Origin: Ignavibacteria bacterium
GTDB taxonomy: Bacteria > Bacteroidota > Ignavibacteria > UBA10030
Direction of reading: 5' to 3'
DNA: 64,000 nt
Assembly (NCBI GenBank): GCA_016873805.1
Contig: VGVZ01000005.1
Location: 106,689 to 170,688 of the forward strand
The notes beneath the pieces were generated by a model that saw only the letters and a list, made by a program, of their open reading frames with translations, was not told the DNA's origin and searched no databases. The translations under genes and the position numbers were made by a program. Positions 21,301-30,293 of this stretch are shown here, piece by piece (within the stretch, counting starts at the first letter, position 1; each line of letters opens with the position of its first letter).

Positions 21301-21575
21301 TAGCCGACGAAGGATACTGCGATGGCGTATGGTCCACCGACGCGAAGGCCGGGCAGGTTGTAGTTTCCATTGTCGCGGCTCGTGGTGCCGTATACAGTTC
21401 CGGAGGGAACGTGAGTCGCGATGATATTGGCGCCGGGAAGGGCCTTGCCCGCATTATCTACTACGTTTCCGTAGATTGCAGACGTCGTGACACCTTGCGC
21501 CATCATGGAAGTGGTAGCAAGTATCAACATCAAGAGGAGCAACCAAACATAACCAAATGTTCTGGTATGCATCAT
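18303..21575 (-). CDS. TonB-dependent receptor with N-terminal carboxypeptidase regulatory-like domain (Oar/SusC-like)
   Basis: TTSAIYGNVVDNAGKALPGANIIATHVPSGTVYGTTSRDNGNYNLPGLRVGGPYAIAVSFVGY; plug and long barrel; AAGGAGG RBS upstream of the start. Confidence 0.92.
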   Translation of the reverse strand: MMHTRTFGYVWLLLLMLILATTSMMAQGVTTSAIYGNVVDNAGKALPGANIIATHVPSGTVYGTTSRDNGNYNLPGLRVGGPYAIAVSFVGYAKQEVGDIYLQLSQNLRQDFQLAEQAILAGEVVVTAERSALMSAARTGAGTSVGKQVIESMPTISRRISDFTRLTPQASGSSFAGQDNRLNNTTVDGSYFNNSFGLAGEPGGRTNVSPISLDAIEQVQVNIAPFDVRQGNFVGAGVNTVTRSGTNEFAGSAYYQRRHQGLVGTKAGDLTYSPGTFKFNQLGLRLGGPIIKNKLFFFVSYEDESTTFPGTTFLANTGGQTVSGNITRVLASDLNQLSSYLKTNFNYETGPYQGYDFETPALKFLVRLDYNLDDRNKVSVRYIHLDSDTDVLVSNSSSLGFGTRRGVTTGLNFRNSNYGIMENIRSIVGEWNSIIGDGMANNLVIGYNYSDESRSYKGAMFPFVDVLSAGSVYTSFGFEPFTPNNELRYGSYQLQNNLTIYRANHYITLGVSAEMYESENVFFPGSQSVYVYSSLTDFYTDANAYLANPNLTTSPITLRRFQVRWSNIPGQEKPIQPLEVTYLGAYAQDEWQVTKDLRLTFGLRLDVPFFGDTGFKNAEVDGMSFRDEDGNTVKYSTSKMPDPNILWSPRFGFNWDVFGNRSTQVRGGSGIFTARPAYVWISNQVGNNGVLTGFERLDNTRARPFNPNINKYKPATVTGAPAASYELAFTDPNFRFPQIWRNNFAVDQQLPFGLVATAEFLYDRDVNGIYYINANLAPANTSFSGADNRGRWTTSNRINAKIDNAIVLKNQNVGYYWNASFALEKPFSAGFFGKIAYNYGEARNTVDPGSIAFGSWNNNQHPGNPNKPGVGFSINSPGHRFIGALSYRQEYFNFGATTLSLIYEARTIGNTSYTFSGDLNGDGGTSNDLIYIPRNTSEMNFETYSITTPSAKTFTAAQQAEAWEKYIQQDKYLNANRGKYVERNAVFLPMVYRMDLSVAQEIFAEIFGHRNAIQVRADVLNVGNLINKKWGAGQRLVHNQPLIFRSVDAQGRALYRLREIGGELMSKTFEPTASVFDVYQIMLSIRYTKN

Positions 21576-22378
21576 ATTTCCTCCTTGGGGTTTAAGAGAT
21601 TGAGTTGACTAAAGTGGGTTATGGAATTTCTACGTTGAGGAGGGTCGTTGCTACAAAAAGTCTGGACCGGGTTTGGCTCGAATATGGTCTTCAACAATGT
21701 GTGCCTCGACGAGTTTAGAAGCCGCGTCGACGAAAGCGGGAAACCTGTCCACGCGACTGATTCAGGACGGACAAACGTACTGAGGAGAAATCTCAGATGC
21801 AAGCAAAAGATGCCCTTTCGAGTCGATTGAATGTGGAAAAAAGCGACTGCAAAGGAGGAGAAGGAAATGCATGCCGGGTCGCAAACATGACTCGTCGCCG
21901 ATTCTCACGCTTCACGACGGGAGAAAAATCAATCGATGAACACAAGTGTCAGAACCTGGAATTCGTTTTGCTCGTCGCTCTCGAACGCGCACACTGAAAC
22001 CAGCGTCAACGTTTCGACCGGAGTCGTCTGATCCAATCGCAAGTTGTTGCCAGTCAATGCGTGAGATTCGGTTGAAGCCCTCCAAGACATTTCTCACGTG
22101 AAGATTCTCATGCGTTCACTCAGGGACACTCAGCAGTTGGATGTAAAGATGCTCACTGCAGTGGTCTGAGAGTCGACCCTCCGGAAGATGGATCCTCCGA
22201 CGGTCACAGAATCAAGAACGAATCTTCAGAATTTCTATGAAGTGTGGTATCACGGAGTGAAAAACACAAAATCCGGCTAAGTCTATGCAAATCAAACTGT
22301 TGTGACTCCATCCACTGATCATAGACCTGCCGGAGGAGCCAAAGTGCCCGTAATCATTGGCGATTTTGAATTTTCCTA

Positions 22379-22408
22379 TTGACATTACACCGAAAAAGTC
22401 TATATTTG
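22379..22408 (+). promoter_or_regulatory. Promoter upstream of the HU gene
   Basis: TTGACA, 16-nt spacer, TATATTTG. Confidence 0.6.
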
Positions 22409-22513
22409 CTAAGGAATTTTGAGATTGCTTGAGATTTAATCGCGTAAGTAATTCAGCTTCAAGTTTGCTTTAACTAATCATCTTATCTCCCAACATTTTA
22501 GAGGGCCCTCATA

Positions 22514-22810
22514 ATGGGGAAGTCAATGACAAAGAGTCAAGTTGCCGCCCATCTGGCCAGCAAGTTCGACCTGAAGAAGAAGGTCGCTACAGGCATTCTG
22601 GAAGAAATGGCCGAGCTGTCGTATCGAGAAGCCAAAAACTCGTTCACACTACCGGGGATTGGCAAACTTGTTCTCGTGGAGCGAAAGGCCAGAATGGGCC
22701 GCAATCCGGCGACGGGAGAGCAAATTCATATTCCCGCGAAGACAGTCGTGAAATTCAGGGTCGCAAAAGCAGCAAAAGAGGCGATCCTCGCTCCGCCGAA
22801 GCCGTTCTAA
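22514..22810 (+). CDS. HU/IHF family DNA-binding protein
   Basis: MTKSQVAAHLASKFDLKKKVATGILEEMAELSYREAKNSFTLPGIGKLVLVERKARMGRNPATGEQIHIPAKTVVKFRVAKAAKEAI. Confidence 0.92.
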   Translation: MGKSMTKSQVAAHLASKFDLKKKVATGILEEMAELSYREAKNSFTLPGIGKLVLVERKARMGRNPATGEQIHIPAKTVVKFRVAKAAKEAILAPPKPF

Positions 22811-22836
22811 TGGGGCTTTTCTATCACGCTCGAGCG

Positions 22837-22868
22837 AACGCCAATGCGCACAGGCATTGGCGTTTTGC
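22837..22868 (+). terminator. Rho-independent terminator after the HU gene
   Basis: AACGCCAATGC-…-GCATTGGCGTTTTG perfect 11-bp stem. Confidence 0.85.
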
Positions 22869-23080
22869 TTTCTTGGGGATATATCCCCGCATTTGCAGTG
22901 CGATGTGTCTGCGAGCCCGCGGCACGGCTTGATCGGGGATCGATCGACTTGCGTGCGCAAAAACGCCGCCGGGAAAGCGCCCCTCCCTCCCGAACGAGAG
23001 ATCGCACCACCTTCTCGGGATTCTGATTCATTTTCACTATCTTTGGGCGTTCACTTCAAGCCCGCGGATCTTTGGAATCA

Positions 23081-25267
23081 ATGCTCTACCTGAACATCAT
23101 TTGGCATCATCACCAACCGCTCTACCTCGATCCAACCGCTGACCGGCTCATCGCACCGTGGGTCCGCACGCATGCCACCAAGGATTACTACGACATGGTG
23201 GCCATGCTCGAAGAATATCCAGACGTTCATCTGACAGTCAATCTTACCTCCTCGCTCCTGGCTCAGTTGCAGGAGTACTATGTTGGGCGATTGGGATCTG
23301 TGATTGATCGAGCACGCGGGAGTATCGATGTTGACAGGTTTCTTGCCAATGGAAAGGGTCGAATTGATCCGTGGATCGATCTGGCGCTGACTCCCACTCG
23401 GGATTTCACCGAGCAAGACCTCACTGCATTAGCGGGCAATACGTGGAATGCCTTTGGAACGACTGCCGTCATGATGAATAGGTTCCCTCAATACCTTGCG
23501 CTGCACAGGAAGTTCTCGCAGGGAGGGGTGAACGCTCTCTCTGAACAGGAGATGCGGGAGATCAAGTTTTGGTTCTTTCTTGCCCATTTCGATCCGGATT
23601 TCCTGACGGGGCGCCAAAAACTCATCACAGGCTACACCGTCGGCGTGAGTGACTATCTTCAGCGGAGAAGTGACGGTACGTTCTGGCTGACGAAAGAGAT
23701 CGAAGAAGCCGACTGCGTCAGAATAGTCTGTGAGGCCTTTAAAGTCATCGAGGCGGTTGTCCCGATGCATCGACACCTGATGTACGATCCAGCGGAGCGA
23801 TCCGGGCAAATTGAGCTCATCACGACGCCATATTATCATCCGATCCTTCCACTTATCTGCAATACGGACGTCGCGAAACAATCTCAGCCGAACGATCTCC
23901 TGCCTGAACGATTCTCGTATCCCGAGGATGCCGCAGCGCACGTCCGGAAGTCGGTGCACCTCTTTGAGGATCTATTTGGCCGAACGCCGGCCGGTATGTG
24001 GCCGGCAGAAGGGGCAGTCTCAAAGGACGCCATCGATCATTTCGCTACCGCCGGGATCCGATGGATAGCCACGGACGAACGAATTCTCCACAGATCGCGG
24101 GCTCAAGCCACCGACAAACTTCTTCCGTACCGCGTGTCGGGGAGAGGGGGGGAACTCGCCATCTTTTTCCGCGACACCGTTCTTTCCGACAAGATCGGCT
24201 TCGTGTACCAGCACTGGGACGGAAAAGACGCAGGAAAGGATTTCGTGGAGCTGGTGCTCCGGCAACGTCCAACATCCAATGATATGGATCGCGTGCTGAC
24301 GGTTATTCTCGACGGTGAAAACGCGTGGGAGTGGTTTCGCTACGACCAGGATGGAAAATCGTTTTTGCACGAATTGTACGCACGACTCACCGAGGCCCAG
24401 AAACGCGGGGAGGTGCAGACAGTCACTCCGTCGGAATACATTGCGGGCAATCCAGATCGCGGCATCAAATCTCATCCGATTGAATCGATGGTTGAGATCA
24501 CATCTCTTTGGCCGGGATCATGGATCAATGAAAACTTCGATACGTGGATCGGACATCCTGAGAAGAACCGTGCGTGGGAGTACTTGCGAACGGCTCGCGA
24601 CGATTTAGCGGCTTCGACGCTCGTGCCCCCGAGCCTGAATGAGAAATCGCCGCGGAAACATTCGAGACGCTGGTACGCGCATCGGGCGTGGGAGGCGTTG
24701 CTAGCCGCGGAAGGATCCGATTGGTTCTGGTGGTACGGCACCGACCATTTCAATGATATGGATGCTCATCCATTCGAAACAGCATTTCTCGCCTACCTCA
24801 AGAGCATCTACACGCTCGCAGAGAAAGCGGGTGCATCACTTCCTGATCGAGTTTTTCCGCCGATCACGAAGAAGCATCAAACTCAAACGACACGAAAACA
24901 GGGAGGCACCATGGCACAGAGCGAAAAAGATCAGGTGAGGGTTCTGTTCCAGTGCGACGCGAGAGGATTCTCAGTACCGACGACAATCTACATTGCCGGC
25001 AATCATTCATCGTTGGGAGACTGGGTTCCAAACAACGTCCCGATGTACGATGATGGGACGCACGGTGATCAAGTGGCAGGGGATGGAATTTGGTCCCTCG
25101 AGGGGATGTTTCCGGTAGGCACGGTTCTGGAGTACAAGTTCACCAACAGCGGACAGCAGGGGGAGTGGGATCCGGGAGAAGAATTTCCGTATCTCACCCG
25201 GGGGATTGTCGTCGAGCGAATGCCCGATCCGGGAATTATGTTGCTGGACCGTTTTGGAGCGCTGTAG
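23081..25267 (+). CDS. Glycoside hydrolase family 57 protein with C-terminal starch-binding (CBM20-like) domain
   Basis: MLYLNIIWHHHQPLYLDP…, GMWPAEGAVSKDAIDHFATAGIRWIATDE, TVILDGENAWEWF; C-terminal VRVLFQCDARGFSVPTTIYIAGNHSSLGDW. Confidence 0.9.
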   Translation: MLYLNIIWHHHQPLYLDPTADRLIAPWVRTHATKDYYDMVAMLEEYPDVHLTVNLTSSLLAQLQEYYVGRLGSVIDRARGSIDVDRFLANGKGRIDPWIDLALTPTRDFTEQDLTALAGNTWNAFGTTAVMMNRFPQYLALHRKFSQGGVNALSEQEMREIKFWFFLAHFDPDFLTGRQKLITGYTVGVSDYLQRRSDGTFWLTKEIEEADCVRIVCEAFKVIEAVVPMHRHLMYDPAERSGQIELITTPYYHPILPLICNTDVAKQSQPNDLLPERFSYPEDAAAHVRKSVHLFEDLFGRTPAGMWPAEGAVSKDAIDHFATAGIRWIATDERILHRSRAQATDKLLPYRVSGRGGELAIFFRDTVLSDKIGFVYQHWDGKDAGKDFVELVLRQRPTSNDMDRVLTVILDGENAWEWFRYDQDGKSFLHELYARLTEAQKRGEVQTVTPSEYIAGNPDRGIKSHPIESMVEITSLWPGSWINENFDTWIGHPEKNRAWEYLRTARDDLAASTLVPPSLNEKSPRKHSRRWYAHRAWEALLAAEGSDWFWWYGTDHFNDMDAHPFETAFLAYLKSIYTLAEKAGASLPDRVFPPITKKHQTQTTRKQGGTMAQSEKDQVRVLFQCDARGFSVPTTIYIAGNHSSLGDWVPNNVPMYDDGTHGDQVAGDGIWSLEGMFPVGTVLEYKFTNSGQQGEWDPGEEFPYLTRGIVVERMPDPGIMLLDRFGAL

Positions 25268-25364
25268 TCCGTTGCATTCATCCTCGGACAGAGGTCATCG
25301 CGTGCATCGACCATGCGCGGATGTTGAGCTGTGCCGTGATCATTGAGAAGGGAGTTCATGACCG

Positions 25365-25778
25365 ATGAAAAGTCATACGGAATATCTCTGGTTCAATACG
25401 AAGAACGCGCGTGAATACATCAACATCTCAGGCGAGGTGGAAGAGATTGTTCGGAAGAGCGGGGTGAAAGAAGGGATGGTGCTGGTTTCCGCCATGCACA
25501 TCACCGCTGCCGTGTACGTGAATGACGCAGAAGATGGACTGATCCAGGATATCGACGAATGGCTTGAGAAACTCGCCCCGTTCAACCTGAAATACAGGCA
25601 TCACCGGACGGGAGAAACGAACGGCGATGCCCATCTCAAGAGCCTGCTCATGCACCATGAGGTCATTGTTCCAATCACCGATGGCAAGCTCGATTTCGGT
25701 CCGTGGCAGCAGATTTACTACGCCGAGTTCGACGGCCAGCGAAAGAAACGTGTCATTGTCAAAGTCATGGGGGAATAG
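25365..25778 (+). CDS. YjbQ/UPF0047 family protein (secondary thiamine-phosphate synthase enzyme)
   Basis: [86 protein letters not shown]. Confidence 0.92.
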   Translation: MKSHTEYLWFNTKNAREYINISGEVEEIVRKSGVKEGMVLVSAMHITAAVYVNDAEDGLIQDIDEWLEKLAPFNLKYRHHRTGETNGDAHLKSLLMHHEVIVPITDGKLDFGPWQQIYYAEFDGQRKKRVIVKVMGE

Positions 25779-25779
25779 C

Positions 25780-26700
25780 GTGCGCTGGTTCGCTCATCGT
25801 ATCGAGTATCTCCTTTTTCTCCTCTTCTCCGGCTTCTTGCTTCTTCTTCCTCTCACCTGGGTCCAGCGGCTCGCCCGTGCCGTCGGGCGATTCACCTTTC
25901 GCGTGCTCGGTTATCGGCGGGGAGTCACAATTGATAACCTGAGCAAAGCCTTTCCCGAACACTCCCGGGAGCGTATTTTCAACCTTGCTCTCCGTGCCTA
26001 TGAGAACATCGGCGTCAGCTTCTTTGAACTCATCTGGGTACTTCGAATGGATCGGGACTCGATCAAGCGGCTCGTCCGCTTTGAGAATGCGGAAGAAGTG
26101 CGGGCGGTCCTCGAGCGCGGAAAGGGCTTGATCTTGGCAACAGCACACTTCGGGAACTGGGAAATGTGCGCGCAGTCCTTTGTCTCCGAGCTGGGGGAGC
26201 CGTTGCACGTTGTCGTGAAACCGCAATCCAACGCCTACGTCGATAAAGAAGTCAATCGGAGGAGGGAAAAGCTTGGCAATATGGCCATCCCGATGTCTCA
26301 GGCTGTGCGCGAGATTTCAAAAGCCCTTCGAGAAGGTCGGGCTGTGGGAATTGTCGGAGACCAGAGCGCAGCGAAGGAGAGTCTATGGACCGAGTTCTTC
26401 GGACGCAAAGTCCCGACCCATCCCGGCACGGCCGTTTTCGCGCTCAAGAATCGATCACCATTGATGCTCGGCTTCGCGATCCGTCAGCCGGATGGTACAT
26501 ATGCGCTGAGGTTTGACGAAATCCCGATGGACGACTTGCCCGAATACACGCCGTCCAGCGTCGAAGAGCTAACCCGCAGGCATGTCGAACTGACCGAAGC
26601 GATGATCCGGCGATATCCGGATCAGTACATGTGGATGCATCGCCGCTGGAAACACCTCCCTGTTGACGAGACGATCGCACAGTCGAAAGGGGCTCAATGA
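25780..26700 (+). CDS. Lysophospholipid/lipid A acyltransferase (LpxL/HtrB family)
   Basis: ILATAHFGNWEMCAQSF, GIVGDQSAAKESLWTEFFGRKVPTHPGTAVFAL, YPDQYMWMHRRWK; GTG start at 25780. Confidence 0.9.
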   Translation: MRWFAHRIEYLLFLLFSGFLLLLPLTWVQRLARAVGRFTFRVLGYRRGVTIDNLSKAFPEHSRERIFNLALRAYENIGVSFFELIWVLRMDRDSIKRLVRFENAEEVRAVLERGKGLILATAHFGNWEMCAQSFVSELGEPLHVVVKPQSNAYVDKEVNRRREKLGNMAIPMSQAVREISKALREGRAVGIVGDQSAAKESLWTEFFGRKVPTHPGTAVFALKNRSPLMLGFAIRQPDGTYALRFDEIPMDDLPEYTPSSVEELTRRHVELTEAMIRRYPDQYMWMHRRWKHLPVDETIAQSKGAQ

Positions 26701-27758
26701 GATCGGTGCGGCGTATTCTCGTGTTTCAGACCGCCTTCCTTGGTGATGTCGTTCTCACGCTCCCCCTTGTGCAGGCGATTGCCGATTTTTTTGCACAAGC
26801 GGCAATCGATATTGTCGTCGTTCCGCGTTCTGCCGAGGTTTGCCGCAACCATCCGAACATCGGCACGATCATCGAATATGACAAGCGGGGGCGTGACAAA
26901 GGTCTGGCCGGTTATCGTCGTTTGCTGGAACGATTACGTGAGCGGAGGTACGATCTTGCATTTGTGCCGCATCGTTCGATCAGAAGCGCGTCCCTGGCAT
27001 TCCTGGCGGGGATACCTCTGCGCGTCGGGTTCACGCGTAGTGCGGGGAGGTTTCTCTTTAACAAGCAGGTCCACTATGACCGGCACCAACATGAGATCGA
27101 GCGGAACATTTCGCTCCTCGGGGGCCTTGGGATTCACACACTCCCATTCCTCCTCCCGACCGTCCACCCTTCGAACGATGATCGAAGAACGGTCGAAAGA
27201 CTTCTGGCGGAATTGCGCGGGGGAAAGAGCGGCCGAACATTGATCGCGTTCGCTCCGGGAACGATCTGGAACACGAAGCGATGGTTGAAGGAACGATTCG
27301 CGCAACTTGCCGACATGCTTGGCCGTGAGGGGTATCGTGTGGTTCTGATTGGTGGAAGCGAGGATGTTGCGTTGTGCGAGGAGATCGAACGGGCCGCCTC
27401 CGATTCTCACGCGCGCAATCTGGCAGGGAAGCTCACAGTGCTTCAGTCGGCAGAAGTGATTCGGCGCTGCGCGGTTCTGGTGACAAACGACAGCGCGCCG
27501 ATGCATCTCGGTGTCGCGGTGGGCACCCCGGTCGTTGCGATATTCGGTGCGACCGTTCCGGCGTTTGGATTTGCCCCGAGGGGACCGGGTGACGTCGTCG
27601 TCGAAACGCGCGGGCTCCGCTGCCGGCCGTGCTCAATTCACGGAGGGGCGCGGTGTCCGATCAAAACATTCGATTGCATGGAACGGATTTCCGCGGAGCG
27701 TGTATTTCTCCGCGTGATGGATCGGTTGGGGAAAGATTTCCGAGGATCGGAGCGTTAG
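26697..27758 (+). CDS. ADP-heptose:LPS heptosyltransferase (GT9; WaaF-like)
   Basis: RRILVFQTAFLGDVVLTLPLVQAI, IAFAPGTIWNTKRWLKERFAQLADML, VTNDSAPMHLGVAVGTPVVAIFGATVP; 4-nt overlap with the preceding CDS. Confidence 0.93.
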   Translation: MRSVRRILVFQTAFLGDVVLTLPLVQAIADFFAQAAIDIVVVPRSAEVCRNHPNIGTIIEYDKRGRDKGLAGYRRLLERLRERRYDLAFVPHRSIRSASLAFLAGIPLRVGFTRSAGRFLFNKQVHYDRHQHEIERNISLLGGLGIHTLPFLLPTVHPSNDDRRTVERLLAELRGGKSGRTLIAFAPGTIWNTKRWLKERFAQLADMLGREGYRVVLIGGSEDVALCEEIERAASDSHARNLAGKLTVLQSAEVIRRCAVLVTNDSAPMHLGVAVGTPVVAIFGATVPAFGFAPRGPGDVVVETRGLRCRPCSIHGGARCPIKTFDCMERISAERVFLRVMDRLGKDFRGSER

Positions 27759-27836
27759 CGTAGGTCGCACACGACGCAATGGATTGAATCTCACGAAAAA
27801 GTTGGCTATGTTTCTCCCCGTCGCGTTCGTAGTCCC

Positions 27837-27984
27837 GATTCACCCCATGATGCCGATTGAATCGGCAGAGTGGCGGGTGAATCCAGGATCCCGCAATGCG
27901 GGACTCAGTCGCAAAATGACTGATGTTGGCGAGCGCAGTGATTTCGAGTTCACTGTTATGTTGAGCATCCCCGCCAAAGGCGGG
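27837..27984. repeat. Cluster of perfect short hairpins upstream of tRNA-Arg
   Basis: GATTCACCC/GGGTGAATC (27837-45/27875-83), GCCGATTGAATCGGC (27852-66), TCCCGCAATGCGGGA (27889-903), CAGTC/GACTG (27906-10/27918-22), CCCGCCAAAGGCGGG (27970-84). Confidence 0.75.
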
Positions 27985-28001
27985 ACTGGCAAATGTAACC
28001 T

Positions 28002-28075
28002 GCGCCCGTAGCTCAGCTGGATAGAGCGACAGCCTCCGGAGCTGTAGGCCGGGCGTTCGAATCGCCCCGGGCGCA
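28002..28075 (+). tRNA. tRNA-Arg (anticodon CCG)
   Basis: GCGCCCGTAGCTCAGCTGGATAGAGCGACAGCCTCCGGAGCTGTAGGCCGGGCGTTCGAATCGCCCCGGGCGCA; 7-bp acceptor, loop CTCCGGA, T-arm GTTCGAATC. Confidence 0.96.
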
Positions 28076-28114
28076 CTATTGAATCCACTTTCTCACGTCC
28101 ACCATTGAGGATCT

Positions 28115-28804
28115 ATGCTCAAAGCGAAGAAGAGGGTCTCCAAACGAGAAATCAAGCAAGATAGACTCGTTTCCACGTATTTCGAAGCGCGATCGGTGAT
28201 TGACCAGAACAAGCGGCTGATCAGTACCGTCGCGACCCTTCTCGTGATCACTGCAATCGGGATATGGTTCTACTTGAATAACCGAGCAGCGGAAAATGAG
28301 AGCGCACTCGCCGATCTGGGAAAGATCATGCGCTATTACGATGAAGGAAAGTACGATCAAGCCATCAACGGAATTCCGGAAGAGAACGTTCGCGGGCTAC
28401 AGTCCATCATCGATACGTATGCGAGCACGGAAGGGGTTGAGCTTTCCAAACTCTATCTGGCGAATTCGTATTTCGCGCTGAAGCAGTACGACAAGGCCTT
28501 GCAGTACTACGAAGATGCGGATATCGCAAACCGTGGATTGCATGCCTCCGCGATTGCCGGCGCTGGTGCCTGCCTGGAGGCGCTCGACCGACCGGTCGAA
28601 GCTGCCCGACGGTATGAAGCGGCGGCTGCGCTCGAATTGCAAGGAGTTCTCGCCCCGGAATACTACCTCCAATCGGCACGCAATTACATCGCGGCAGACA
28701 AACGGGAGAAAGCGATCGAGATCCTGTCGAAGATCAAGAAAGAGTATCCAACCTCGCTCCCGGCGCGTGAGGTTGATCGCTTGATTGCTTTCGCGAATGC
28801 CTGA
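28115..28804 (+). CDS. Tetratricopeptide repeat protein with N-terminal TM helix (YfgM-like)
   Basis: TM segment RLISTVATLLVITAIGIWFYL; repeated TPR motifs (ALQYYEDADIANRGLHASAIAGAGACLEALDRPVEAARRYEAAA). Confidence 0.8.
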   Translation: MLKAKKRVSKREIKQDRLVSTYFEARSVIDQNKRLISTVATLLVITAIGIWFYLNNRAAENESALADLGKIMRYYDEGKYDQAINGIPEENVRGLQSIIDTYASTEGVELSKLYLANSYFALKQYDKALQYYEDADIANRGLHASAIAGAGACLEALDRPVEAARRYEAAAALELQGVLAPEYYLQSARNYIAADKREKAIEILSKIKKEYPTSLPAREVDRLIAFANA

Positions 28805-28942
28805 TCTGCTTTGGTTGAAGATCCTTCACAGACATCAAATGGGCGCTCCGAGCAAACCGGCAGTGCCCATTTTCCGTATTGCTCAGGAACGAATCGCTGT
28901 GTCCCACTGATGATCTCCGAAACGATGCACTGAGACTCGAGC

Positions 28943-30292
28943 ATGTTCTCTTTTCCGAGCAAAGCATATTCCCATCGCATCATGCGCGTGGCAACTCCTG
29001 CGATCGCGGGGATGTCGACGCAGATGATCGTGTCGATCATCGAAACGGCGTTGGTCGGGAGACTCGGTTCCTCAGAGATCGCTCTGGCGGCGATGGGACT
29101 GGGAGTTCTGGCAACGTGGACCTTTACGAGCTTCTTTTCGAGTCTGGCCACCGGCACCCATATTCTCGTCGCGCGGAGGTACGGAGAGGGGAAGTATACC
29201 GACGCCGGTTTCATTTTGAACAATTCCTTGATCATCAGTCTCGCGATCGGCATTCTCTTCGGCGTGCTGGGGTACGTGTTCGCGCTGGAATTCATCAATC
29301 TGTTTGCTGCCGACTCCGAGGTCGCATTCGCTGCCGCAGAGTATATTCGGTACCGGTCGCTCGGCCTCCCGTTCTTTCTGTTGACGGTTTCGTATCGGGG
29401 CTTCTTCTACGGAATCGGCCACACCAAGATGTTTCTCTTTTCTGCGCTGATCGCGTATTTCGTCAACCTTGTGCTCGACTACATTCTGATCTACGGCAAG
29501 ATGGGCTTTCCGATGATGGGTGTGGGGGGAGCAGGGCTGGCGGCTTCTATCGGCATGCTTGTCAGTCTGGCATTCTTCGTGGTTGTAACTTTTCTCTCGC
29601 ATTATCGAAAGAAGTATAGGTATTATCAGTTCTTTCGAGTCAGCTGGCATTATATGGCGAGAATCGTACGGATATCGCTCCCTGTCTCGTTTCAGAATAT
29701 TCTCATCCTTTTCGGATTTCTGATGTTTGTCGCGATCACGGGTCTCATCGGTCGAGTCGAACAGGCCGCAACGCAGGTCGTGATCACCGCCCTCTTCTTG
29801 TCCTTCATGCCCTGTTTTGGATTTGGGATCGCGGCGCAAACGCTTGTCGGAAATTCACTGGGCAACAATCAGCGGACGGTGGCACAGCATTACGGAACGG
29901 AGACGGCAAAGCTCGCAACGCTGTTTACGATCGTGGTCGGGCTTCTCTTCTTGCTTCTTCCGGAAGCGGTGCTGCGCGTGATCACCAACAACGAGACGGT
30001 GATTGAGACTGCCAGACCCGTTCTCCAATTGGCCGGCGTGGCGCAAATCGCCTACGGCTCGGGAATCGTGATCGCACACGCCCTGCAGGCGGCAGGTGCG
30101 ACGCTGTATGTGATGTATGTCGAGATTCTGACACACTGGATTGTATTCCTCCCATTTTCGTATGTTGTGGGAGTGACGTTTGGCTATGGAATATTCGGAG
30201 CATGGATGGCTCTGCCGGTTTACGTCGTTTCGTACAGCTTCTTGACGTGGTCCAAATTCCTTTCTGGATCGTGGAAAACGATAAAGATCTGA
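28943..30292 (+). CDS. MATE family efflux transporter
   Basis: Twelve TM pattern; RIMRVATPAIAGMSTQMIVSIIETALVGRLGSSEIALAAMGLG; FGFGIAAQTLVGNSLG. Confidence 0.93.
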   Translation: MFSFPSKAYSHRIMRVATPAIAGMSTQMIVSIIETALVGRLGSSEIALAAMGLGVLATWTFTSFFSSLATGTHILVARRYGEGKYTDAGFILNNSLIISLAIGILFGVLGYVFALEFINLFAADSEVAFAAAEYIRYRSLGLPFFLLTVSYRGFFYGIGHTKMFLFSALIAYFVNLVLDYILIYGKMGFPMMGVGGAGLAASIGMLVSLAFFVVVTFLSHYRKKYRYYQFFRVSWHYMARIVRISLPVSFQNILILFGFLMFVAITGLIGRVEQAATQVVITALFLSFMPCFGFGIAAQTLVGNSLGNNQRTVAQHYGTETAKLATLFTIVVGLLFLLLPEAVLRVITNNETVIETARPVLQLAGVAQIAYGSGIVIAHALQAAGATLYVMYVEILTHWIVFLPFSYVVGVTFGYGIFGAWMALPVYVVSYSFLTWSKFLSGSWKTIKI

Positions 30293-30293
30293 C

